Notes: generated by a model from the sequence alone, not told the origin. A DNA stretch of 5,581 nt from Thermodesulfobacteriota bacterium (GCA_003645605.1 QNAY01000110.1:1-5581), one strand, 5' to 3'. Counted from the first letter of the stretch, positions 1 to 5,572 are shown. Program-made: numbers and translations.

Positions 1-86
1 AGGGTTTTTTGTTGTATTCAAGGCGCGAGGAGCGAGCATAACGGGTTATGTGATCGACGAGCAACGAAGAAGACGGCAAAAAAAAC
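1..86. repeat. Quasi-palindromic repeat-like segment at the window edge
   Basis: A T-run at the left (GTTTTTTG, 4-11) faces an A-run at the right (CAAAAAAAAC, 77-86). Between them is a more GC-rich core with AGGCGCGAGGAGCGAGC (21-37) and a short hairpin, CATAA/TTATG (37-41 with 46-50). The segment has no good start codon or ribosome-binding site. The layout (T-rich, GC-rich, A-rich) resembles dispersed non-coding repeats between genes in deltaproteobacterial genomes. That family resemblance is from memory. The left end is cut by the window, so the element may be longer. Alternatively it is the 3' end of an upstream gene, since one frame is open from base 2 to a TAA at 89-91. Confidence 0.35.
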
Positions 87-148
87 ATTAATTTGTTCAA
101 GTTATTTATTGTACGTTCCTTACCTCTTAATGTGGGGAGTCTCAAGTT

Positions 149-212
149 CCTCGTAGCAAGAGGTTCCAGCAAAACCCTCTGTTTTGCTGAATACGCATTA
201 GACAATTTTTTT
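149..212 (+). other. Non-coding stretch with strong hairpin and alternative pairings
   Basis: This is the structured part of the gene-free stretch 87-302. A perfect 9-bp stem, CAGCAAAAC (167-175) with GTTTTGCTG (181-189), closes a 5-base loop CCTCT (176-180). That loop could instead pair with AGAGG (159-163), and the GAGG at 160-163 could pair with CCTC (149-152), so the foldings compete. A run of seven T follows at 206-212, but 16 bases beyond the stem, too far for a standard intrinsic terminator. This could be a leader structure for the small gene at 303 or the relic of a repeat. The rest of 87-302 shows nothing I can name; the 60-codon frame starting at TTG 93 looks spurious. Confidence 0.3.
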
Positions 213-291
213 CTCCTCTATGGATATCAAGTATTGACCGCTGGGATACAAAAGTTTAGCTTATGCTTTTGCTAACAAATAAACATGTTTC

Positions 292-296
292 AGGAG
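292..296 (+). promoter_or_regulatory. Ribosome-binding site deciding the GTG start at 303
   Basis: AGGAG lies 6 bases before the in-frame GTG at 303, which is ideal spacing. The upstream in-frame ATG at 285 has only ACAAATAAAC in front of it and no purine-rich Shine-Dalgarno sequence. The site would also lie inside the coding region if translation began at 285. This favours the GTG start. Confidence 0.6.
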
Positions 297-302
297 AAAG
301 CT

Positions 303-563
303 GTGCAGGATGAATTAGGACTATATTACCATCCAATCATTGAAAATAAAAAGATCCGCATGTATATTCGATCCGGCTCTGATGATATAGAATTCAGGAT
401 GTGGAATGCGGATGATCCCGGCATGTGGGATGATCATGGCTGGGTTGAATGGCCTGCAATTCAGCAGGCAGCCGATTTCTATAAGGAAGATGGAAGGGGA
501 AAGCCCCCGCTTCATCTATACGATATTGAAATAGCTAAGCGCTTGATGAAAGATAGTTTATGA
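303..563 (+). CDS. Small uncharacterised acidic, Trp-rich protein (86 aa)
   Basis: I do not recognise a named family. From GTG 303 the product is 86 residues, with no signal peptide and no membrane segment, so it is probably cytoplasmic. It opens with a strand-like, aromatic stretch (LYYHPIIENKKIRMYIRSG, 7-25). A block rich in acidic residues and tryptophan follows (W34, W42, W47, W50, with DDPGMWDDHGW at 37-47). The C-terminal half looks helical (PAIQQAADFYKED, then LYDIEIAKRLMKD). The ordered, non-repetitive composition and good ribosome-binding site argue for a real gene. An ATG at 285 would add six residues but lacks a ribosome-binding site. The TGA stop overlaps the 33-bp repeat by two bases and lies 48 bases before the isomerase gene, so co-transcription is plausible. 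I have a vague memory of similar short proteins in deltaproteobacteria, but cannot name a function. Confidence 0.7.
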   Translation: MQDELGLYYHPIIENKKIRMYIRSGSDDIEFRMWNADDPGMWDDHGWVEWPAIQQAADFYKEDGRGKPPLHLYDIEIAKRLMKDSL

Positions 564-594
564 TTCCGCTGAAAAAATCCAATCTGCGGCACAC
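562..594 (+). repeat. 33-bp inverted repeat, copy 1, before the isomerase RBS
   Basis: The sequence starts GATTCCGCTGAAAAA. It matches the reverse complement of 3842-3874 at 29 of 33 positions without gaps (differences at repeat positions 16, 17, 26 and 30). The ends are weakly self-complementary (CCGC near the start, GCGG near the end), so a small hairpin is possible. It ends six bases before the AGGAG of the isomerase gene and shares two bases with the stop codon of the preceding small gene. It could be a dispersed repeat or a regulatory site; see the findings. Confidence 0.75.
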
Positions 595-611
595 AATTAA
601 AGGAGAAATGA

Positions 612-1568
612 ATGAAACTAGTTAGTTCGCGCAGTTTTACTTTTAAAATGTTCTTGGCATTGGTAGGATTTTCTTTCATTTTTGGCTTTTGCAGCAACAC
701 CCTTGCATCTGATAAAAAGGAGAATATCCTTGCACAGGTAGGTTCCTACAAACTCACCCTTGAAGAATTTGAGACTCAGATCCAGTCTCTGCCACCTCAG
801 TTGCAGATGGCTTTGCTTAGGAATCCCCAGTTGAAAGAGCAATTTCTGGACAGATGGGTAGATATCACTCTTATAGCCCAAGAAGCCAGAGATAAAAAGT
901 TGGATCAAGACCCTGAAATCCAGTCCAAGATAGAGGATATCATGAACGCCGTTCTGGCCCAGGAATTCCTGCAAAGGGAGATAGAGGGCAAGGCCAAGAT
1001 AACTGATGACGAAATCGAGACCTATTATAAAGGCCATGTGGAGGAATTTACCAATCCAGAGTCTGCGAAGGCCCGTCATATCTTGCTGAAGGTCCCGGAA
1101 GGGGCGGATGAAAAGGCGTGGGAAGAAACCGAATCAAAGGCCAAGGACATCAAGAAAAAATTGGAAAACGGCGAAGACTTTGCCGAGCTTGCAAAGAAGT
1201 ATTCAGATGATCCGGGTTCTAAAAACAAGGGCGGTGATCTGGGCTTTTTCACCAAAGGGCGCATGGTACCTGAATTCGAGTCCGCAGCCTTTTCTCTTAA
1301 GCCGGGTGAGGTGAGTGACCCTGTAAAGACTAACTTCGGATACCATATTATCGAAGTTCAAGAGAAAAAAGCAGCCAGCACAAAAACTCTGGCGGAGGTT
1401 CAGGCCCAGATAAGACAGACGCTCCAAAAGGAAAAACAACAACAGTTACAAGATGCGCTCATTGAAAAACTAAAGACCAAATATCCGGTAAAGGTCAACA
1501 AAGATCTCATCGCTGAGGATAAACCTGAGGATAAACCACAAGAAAGCACGGCCCCTCCGGAAAATTAG
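612..1568 (+). CDS. Exported parvulin-type peptidyl-prolyl cis-trans isomerase (SurA/PrsA/PpiC-like)
   Basis: The gene encodes a periplasmic folding catalyst that should interconvert cis and trans prolyl bonds and act as a chaperone for exported proteins. The 318-residue product begins with a Sec signal peptide: basic residues, a hydrophobic core at about 13-27, and a likely signal peptidase I site after Ala32 (TLA/SD). C27 is not in a good lipobox. A helical SurA-N-like chaperone region follows (about 36-150). The parvulin domain spans about 153-251, with ARHILLKV at its start (H156), GGDLGFF in the middle (207-213) and NFGYHIIEV near its end (H245). The two histidines match the conserved parvulin active-site pair. 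A charged helix (about 259-290) and an acidic, proline-rich tail close the protein; the tail contains a tandem 12-bp duplication encoding EDKP twice (1515-1538). AGGAG at 601-605 is six bases before ATG 612; an ATG at 608 hits a stop at once. There is only one parvulin domain, unlike the two of E. coli SurA, so no specific symbol is given. Confidence 0.93.
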   Translation: MKLVSSRSFTFKMFLALVGFSFIFGFCSNTLASDKKENILAQVGSYKLTLEEFETQIQSLPPQLQMALLRNPQLKEQFLDRWVDITLIAQEARDKKLDQDPEIQSKIEDIMNAVLAQEFLQREIEGKAKITDDEIETYYKGHVEEFTNPESAKARHILLKVPEGADEKAWEETESKAKDIKKKLENGEDFAELAKKYSDDPGSKNKGGDLGFFTKGRMVPEFESAAFSLKPGEVSDPVKTNFGYHIIEVQEKKAASTKTLAEVQAQIRQTLQKEKQQQLQDALIEKLKTKYPVKVNKDLIAEDKPEDKPQESTAPPEN

Positions 1569-1685
1569 GGGAGCGTAACCGTTCACACTCCCTGGCAGCC
1601 GACAGGCTTTTGCAGGGTTTCAACCGCCACTACAAGTCTAAAGTAGTTTATACTTTGTTGATCTTGTATTTTGGCAATGAAATGG
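1569..1685. other. Left part of the isomerase-ftsH gap with small hairpins
   Basis: There is no gene here. Directly after the isomerase stop, GGGAG (1569-1573) pairs with CTCCC (1588-1592), with partial pairing inside. This could protect the 3' end of the mRNA, but no T-run follows. A second weak stem, AGCC/GGCT (1597-1600 with 1605-1608), runs into four T (1608-1611). A third, AAAGTA/TACTTT (1640-1645 with 1651-1656), has a 5-base loop. None is strong enough to call a terminator with confidence. Confidence 0.3.
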
Positions 1686-1757
1686 GGAACTGGAAAATAG
1701 AAATTGGGGAAAACGCTAAGATGTAAATGCGTTACCTGATTTCGAATTTCCAGTTCC
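1686..1757. repeat. Imperfect inverted repeat (MITE-like or relic)
   Basis: The left arm at 1686-1705 starts GGAACTGGAAA. Its reverse-complementary right arm at 1738-1757 ends TTTCCAGTTCC. The arms match at 17 of 20 positions, and the outer 11 bases are perfect. A second inner stem, AACGC (1712-1716) with GCGTT (1729-1733), extends the structure. It encodes nothing convincing on either strand. The form fits a small non-autonomous repeat or a decayed insertion between two transcription units. Confidence 0.5.
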
Positions 1758-1770
1758 GACATCGGCAACT

Positions 1771-1808
1771 GATGAATGAAGGATGCCTTTCGACATTCAT
1801 CTTTTCTT
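1771..1808 (+). terminator. Possible intrinsic terminator after the isomerase gene
   Basis: GATGAATG (1771-1778) pairs with CATTCATC (1794-1801). An inner AAGG/CCTT stem (1779-1782 with 1786-1789) and a 4-base bulge separate the two parts. The stem is followed by TTTTCTT (1802-1808). The stem is AT-rich and bulged, so termination would be weak. Its position just before the ftsH promoter-like site fits the end of one transcript and the start of the next. Confidence 0.3.
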
Positions 1809-1835
1809 GACACCTCCTTGATCAGTTTCTACCAT
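1807..1835 (+). promoter_or_regulatory. Putative sigma70-type promoter of ftsH
   Basis: A perfect -35 hexamer TTGACA (1807-1812) is followed, after exactly 17 bases, by TACCAT (1830-1835), which matches the -10 consensus at four of six positions. Transcription would start at about 1842-1843, at or next to the ftsH ATG, giving an essentially leaderless mRNA. This agrees with the lack of a Shine-Dalgarno sequence before ATG 1843. The call rests on sequence alone. Confidence 0.45.
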
Positions 1836-1842
1836 ACAGTTC

Positions 1843-3804
1843 ATGGATAAAGGACGCCGCAGACTAATATTTTCCGCTATCTATTGGATGGTCGGGCTTC
1901 TTCTTATCTTCAGTCTGCCGAATCTGTGGATTCACATGCAGACAAGAGAGGTTTCCTATTCCCAGTTCAAAAGAATGTTAAGGGAAGGAAAAATTGTTGA
2001 AATCCGCATGGATCAGGAAGAAATCCGGGGAATACTTTATACCGGACGCGAAGCCGGCCTTCAGAGATTACAGATGAAGCTTCAGGGGCTGGAGCAGGAA
2101 AAGATCATGGATAATGCCCCGTTGGCAAAGGAAAAGCAGCTTTCCCTGCAGGAACTTTTTAGCCGGCTCAGGAAACTGACTGAGCAAAAAGGCGATCTGG
2201 TGCTTTTTCGTACTTTAAGAGTTGATGACCCCAAGCTTGTAGAAGAATTGGATGCCAAAGGGGTTGATTATTCAGGAGCGCGGAAAAGTATCCTTGATCA
2301 GCTCTTCTGGGGTACAATCCTGCCGATACTTTTCTGGGTCGGGCTTTGGTTTTTGCTGATCAAGGGCATGGGAAAACCCGGAGCAGGGCTTCTCTCTTTT
2401 GGCAAATCAAAGGCGAAGGTTGCCATGGAGAAAGATACCGGCGTACGATTCGACGATGTAGCCGGATGCAATGAGTCCAAAGAAGAGCTGAAAGAAGTAG
2501 TGGAATTTCTGAAAGAGCCCAAGAAATTCGAGGAATTGGGGGGCAAGATACCCAAAGGGGTGCTTCTCTTGGGTCCGCCGGGTACAGGAAAGACCCTCCT
2601 TGCAAGAGCCCTGGCCGGCGAGGCGGAGGTCCCCTTTTACAGCATATCCGGCTCCGAATTCATTGAAATGTTTGTAGGCGTCGGTGCCGCCCGGGTAAGA
2701 GACCTCTTCAATCAGGCCAAGGAAAACACGCCATGCATAATCTTTGTTGACGAGATTGATGCCATAGGAAAATTCCGTGGCGGTGGAATGATGGGAGGCG
2801 GCCATGAGGAAAGGGAGCAGACCCTGAATCAGCTCCTTGTGGAAATGGACGGATTTGAACCCAACCTGGGCGTAATCCTGCTTGCCGCAACCAACCGGCC
2901 GGAGGTCTTGGATCCGGCCCTCCTGCGTCCCGGCAGGTTCGATCGCCAGATAATACTCGATGCCCCTGACATGCTGGGCAGGGAAGCGATACTCAAGGTC
3001 CATTCCCGCGACAAACCCCTGGCTCCTGATATAGATCTTAAAACCATTGCCCTCAGGACACCGGGGTTCTCCGGGGCCGATCTTGCGAATATTATGAATG
3101 AGGCAGCCCTTCTTGCAGCAAGACATGGTGCAAAACAGATCATCCAGGCCCACGTCGAAGAAGCAGTTGAAAAGGTGTTTGCCGGCCCGGAACGAAAAAG
3201 CCGGGTGCTTGGGGAAAAAGAGCGCAAACGCGTTGCCTATCATGAGGCAGGCCATGCCCTTGTCGCACTTCATTGCCCCGATGCCGCGCCGGTCGCCAAA
3301 ATCTCCATCATACCACGGGGCAAGGCGGCTCTTGGCTATACACTTCAGTTGCCCGAGGAAGAGCGGTACCTTATGACCAAGAGCGAACTCCTGGATAAGA
3401 TCTGTGTATCCCTTGGGGGGCGCTCCGCTGAGAAAATAATTATGGGAGAGGTGAGTTCCGGGGCACAGAATGACCTGGAAATGGCTACGGAAATAGCCAG
3501 AAGCATGATATGCCGCTTCGGAATGGACGAAAAGATCGGACCCATGGCCCTTTCCAGGGAAACGAGTCCTTTTCTAAAGGTACCTGGTATCCCACAGACC
3601 ACAGAACCTTTGAGCCCTGAACTTGCCTCAGAAGTGGACAAGCAAGTACGACAATTGTTGAACTCGCAAAATGCCAGGGCTCAAAAAATAATAGAAGAAC
3701 ACAAGGACTCTCTTGAGAAGGTGGCAGAGCGCCTGCTCGTAGAAGAGATAATGAGTAAAGAGGAATTCTGCGAAATTGCAGGAGGAATGGGGAAAAAACA
3801 GTAA
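1843..3804 (+). CDS. ftsH: ATP-dependent zinc metalloprotease FtsH
   Basis: This is a membrane-anchored AAA+ protease that forms hexamers, pulls membrane and short-lived cytoplasmic proteins through its pore, and cuts them. The 653-residue product has a basic N-terminus (MDKGRRR), a first membrane segment at about 9-28, a periplasmic domain (about 30-150) and a second membrane segment at about 155-174. The AAA+ domain has Walker A GPPGTGKT (244-251), pore loop FVGVG (277-281), Walker B FVDEIDAIG (301-309) and the second region of homology with ATNRPEVLDPALLRPGRFDR (349-368), including arginine fingers R365 and R368. The peptidase domain has zinc motif HEAGH (467-471) and the third ligand D544 in AQNDLEMAT. 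The periplasmic domain carries about 45 extra residues (roughly 72-117) compared with my recollection of E. coli FtsH. ATG 1843 is the only usable start: an in-frame stop lies at 1819-1821 and the next ATG is inside the first membrane segment. No Shine-Dalgarno sequence is visible. The position beside degP and an isomerase, rather than tilS or folP, suggests it may be a second paralogue (inference). Confidence 0.97.
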   Translation: MDKGRRRLIFSAIYWMVGLLLIFSLPNLWIHMQTREVSYSQFKRMLREGKIVEIRMDQEEIRGILYTGREAGLQRLQMKLQGLEQEKIMDNAPLAKEKQLSLQELFSRLRKLTEQKGDLVLFRTLRVDDPKLVEELDAKGVDYSGARKSILDQLFWGTILPILFWVGLWFLLIKGMGKPGAGLLSFGKSKAKVAMEKDTGVRFDDVAGCNESKEELKEVVEFLKEPKKFEELGGKIPKGVLLLGPPGTGKTLLARALAGEAEVPFYSISGSEFIEMFVGVGAARVRDLFNQAKENTPCIIFVDEIDAIGKFRGGGMMGGGHEEREQTLNQLLVEMDGFEPNLGVILLAATNRPEVLDPALLRPGRFDRQIILDAPDMLGREAILKVHSRDKPLAPDIDLKTIALRTPGFSGADLANIMNEAALLAARHGAKQIIQAHVEEAVEKVFAGPERKSRVLGEKERKRVAYHEAGHALVALHCPDAAPVAKISIIPRGKAALGYTLQLPEEERYLMTKSELLDKICVSLGGRSAEKIIMGEVSSGAQNDLEMATEIARSMICRFGMDEKIGPMALSRETSPFLKVPGIPQTTEPLSPELASEVDKQVRQLLNSQNARAQKIIEEHKDSLEKVAERLLVEEIMSKEEFCEIAGGMGKKQ

Positions 3805-3841
3805 GAATGCCAAAAAATATACCTTAATTTAACATTTAATC

Positions 3842-3874
3842 GTGCGCCACAGATTGGGATTTTTCAGCGGAATC
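3842..3874 (-). repeat. 33-bp inverted repeat, copy 2, before the degP RBS
   Basis: Read on the minus strand, this matches 562-594 at 29 of 33 positions. On the plus strand it ends TTTTTCAGCGGAATC, three bases before AAGGAG (3878-3883), the degP ribosome-binding site. It fills more than a third of the 87-base ftsH-degP gap; the rest (3805-3841) is AT-rich and shows no clear promoter or terminator. Its orientation relative to the downstream gene is opposite to copy 1. Confidence 0.75.
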
Positions 3875-3891
3875 AGTAAGGAGAAAAAAAA

Positions 3892-5373
3892 ATGTACCCA
3901 GAGAGCAACCTGAAAATATTCACACAATTCAACCTTATCAGAATATTGTTAACAATATTGATGATATTGAGTTGTGCCACAAACAGTTTTGCATCAAATA
4001 TTGATGATCAGAACATAGCCCTGCTGGACAAAACGGCCAAGGCCTTTGCCGCTGTAGTTAAGAAGGCCATGCCGGCGGTAGTCTTTGTCCAGGTTGAAAA
4101 GACAGTGGAAAGAGGCGGCGCAGCATCGCCCCTTCAGCCTCAGGACCCCTCTGACTTTTTTAATGATCCGTTTTTTGAGCGTTTTTTCGGCCCCCACTTT
4201 CGACAAAAACAGAGAACGCCCAAGAAATTCCAACAAAGAGGACAGGGCTCAGGCTTTATTATCAACAAAGACGGCTACATCCTCATCAATAACCATGTTG
4301 TGGGAGATGCTGACCTCATCAAGGTAAAGCTGGCTGACGGCAGGGAGTTTAAAGCCAAGATGATAGGGACGGACCCACAATCCGATGTTGCAGTAATAAA
4401 GATAGACGCGACAGATCTGCCTGTACTCCGCATGGGCGACTCGGACAAACTTGATGTGGGAGAGTGGGTCATAGCCATGGGTAATCCCTTTGGTCTCAGC
4501 CAGACAGTCACTGTAGGCGTGGTCAGCGCTAAGGGCAGAAGCCACATAGGTATCAACGACTATGAAGACTTTATACAGACGGATGCTGCCATAAACCCGG
4601 GGAATTCAGGCGGACCACTTGTTAACATCCACGGAGATGCCGTTGGTATGAACACTGCCATATTCTCCAGAAGTGGCGGTTATATGGGTATAGGTTTCGC
4701 TATACCGATAAACATGGCAAAATCCATTATGGATCAACTCCTGGAAAAAGGCAAAGTCACCAGGGGATGGTGCGGAGTAGTCATACAGGATATAGATGAG
4801 GAACTCGCAAAGTCCTTTGGCCTGAAAAAGACAGAGGGTGTGCTGGTAGCCGAGGTCTCGGAAGGCTCTCCGGCAGAAAAAGCAGATCTTAAACAGGGTG
4901 ATATCATACTCCGCCTGAACGGCAAAAAGGTTGACGACCTGGGGGAACTCAGAAACAAAATAGCCATGACTTCACCAGGAACCAAGGTAAAGATGGAGGT
5001 TTTGAGAGACAAAAAACTCAAGACTCTCCAAATCACTATTGGTGAACAGCCTGTCGGCAAGACCATGGGGACAGCTCAGCATAAGATCCTGGGTAAACTC
5101 GGCCTTGTCGTGCAGGATCTGACTGCGGAGCTGGCAGAACAATTCGGATACCGTGAATCCCAGGGTGTCTTGGTGGCAGAGGTAGAGCAGGGAAACCCGG
5201 CAGCCCGTGTAGGTATCCGCCCGGGACACCTGATAGAAGAGGTGAACCGCAAGCGGGTTCACAATATGGATGAATTTGTAAAGGCCCTGGCACAATCAAA
5301 ACAGACCAAGAGCGTCCTTTTCAGGATTCGGGACGGCGAGTTCACCCGTTACGTAGCCATACGTATCGATTAG
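3892..5373 (+). CDS. degP: Periplasmic serine endoprotease Do/DegP (HtrA family)
   Basis: This is an HtrA-family protease-chaperone that degrades or holds misfolded proteins in the periplasm. The 493-residue product has a Sec signal peptide with a hydrophobic core at about 15-28 and a likely cut after Ala34 (SFA/SN). C28 follows ILS, so a lipoprotein is possible but the lipobox is poor. A long LA-type loop rich in Phe, Pro and Gln (about 78-117) precedes the trypsin-like domain. The catalytic triad is H135 (NNHVV), D165 (SDVAV) and S239 (NPGNSGGP). PDZ1 spans about 287-382, with GVVIQDI and EGVLVAEVSEGSPAEKA. PDZ2 spans about 395-488, with LGLVVQDL and QGVLVAEVEQGNPAARV. The length and double PDZ match DegP, DegQ or MucD; DegS would have one PDZ domain and a membrane anchor. 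AAGGAG (3878-3883) lies eight bases before ATG 3892. DegP, DegQ and MucD cannot be told apart by eye, so the symbol stands for the type. Stress regulation is common in the family, but no such promoter is evident here. Confidence 0.94.
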   Translation: MYPESNLKIFTQFNLIRILLTILMILSCATNSFASNIDDQNIALLDKTAKAFAAVVKKAMPAVVFVQVEKTVERGGAASPLQPQDPSDFFNDPFFERFFGPHFRQKQRTPKKFQQRGQGSGFIINKDGYILINNHVVGDADLIKVKLADGREFKAKMIGTDPQSDVAVIKIDATDLPVLRMGDSDKLDVGEWVIAMGNPFGLSQTVTVGVVSAKGRSHIGINDYEDFIQTDAAINPGNSGGPLVNIHGDAVGMNTAIFSRSGGYMGIGFAIPINMAKSIMDQLLEKGKVTRGWCGVVIQDIDEELAKSFGLKKTEGVLVAEVSEGSPAEKADLKQGDIILRLNGKKVDDLGELRNKIAMTSPGTKVKMEVLRDKKLKTLQITIGEQPVGKTMGTAQHKILGKLGLVVQDLTAELAEQFGYRESQGVLVAEVEQGNPAARVGIRPGHLIEEVNRKRVHNMDEFVKALAQSKQTKSVLFRIRDGEFTRYVAIRID

Positions 5374-5400
5374 AACTCTCAAAGGAACCGCAACCGGAAT

Positions 5401-5443
5401 AGTGCCTAAAGTGAACTAAAGTTTAAAGTGCCTAAAGTTAAGG
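5401..5443. repeat. Degenerate short direct repeats (AGTGCCTAAAGT type)
   Basis: AGTGCCTAAAGT occurs exactly at 5401-5412 and 5427-5438. Related units AGTGAACTAA (5410-5419), AGTTTAA (5420-5426) and AGTTAAGG (5436-5443) make a run of AGT-N-TAA units 7 to 10 bases long. It is non-coding and lies 27 bases after the degP stop. Similar runs are, from memory, common between genes in some deltaproteobacteria. I see no known function. Confidence 0.55.
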
Positions 5444-5492
5444 TATCGCTTCGCTTCATCTATTTAGTGTCTGAACGAAAACTAACCAAAAC

Positions 5493-5572
5493 TGTCATTT
5501 CGAGCAAAGCGAGAAATCTTATCGTACTGAAAATACAGGCATTAAAGATTTCTCCCTACGGTCGAAATGACA
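5493..5572. repeat. Large imperfect palindrome, dispersed-repeat type
   Basis: The left arm at 5493-5520 (starting TGTCATTTCGAG, ending GAGAAATCTT) and the right arm at 5545-5572 (starting AAGATTTCTC, ending TCGAAATGACA) are reverse complements at 24 of 28 positions. The loop between them is 24 bases. The mismatches sit in the middle of the arms, while the ends are perfect. This is the shape of a MITE-like or REP-like intergenic element; arms of this kind are, from memory, widespread in several bacterial phyla. It could fold in RNA and protect or end the degP transcript, but no T-run follows the right arm. Confidence 0.7.

Noticed and set aside
2..91. Frame open from the window edge to a TAA, possible end of an upstream gene
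   Set aside because: The 29 residues are dominated by Arg, Lys and Gln at the end (RRRRQKKH) and the DNA looks like a repeat; nothing recognisable as a protein domain.
149..189. Possible tRNA-like fold
   Set aside because: No TTCGA-type T-loop, no cloverleaf and no acceptor stem can be drawn.
234..262. Promoter-like TTGACC-N17-TAGCTT before the small gene
   Set aside because: The -10 part matches the consensus at only three of six positions; too weak to call.
93..275. 60-codon plus-strand frame starting with TTG
   Set aside because: No ribosome-binding site, no recognisable protein pattern, and it covers the hairpin region.
543..564. Promoter-like TTGATG and TATGAT before the isomerase gene
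   Set aside because: TATGAT is a good -10 match, but the spacing to TTGATG is only 10 bases and there is no -35 at the right distance.
1583..1813. 76-codon minus-strand frame in the isomerase-ftsH gap
   Set aside because: Its GTG overlaps the AAGGAGG site, leaving no spacing, and it runs through the inverted repeat; not listed as a gene, though the site itself is noted as a weak finding.
2407..3273. 288-codon minus-strand frame inside ftsH
   Set aside because: It lies wholly antisense to the conserved AAA+ and protease domains of FtsH and has no recognisable domain; typical shadow frame.
3421..3437. Third partial match to the 33-bp repeat (TCCGCTGAGAAAAT)
   Set aside because: It encodes the conserved SAEKI stretch of the FtsH protease domain and only the first half resembles the repeat; chance similarity.
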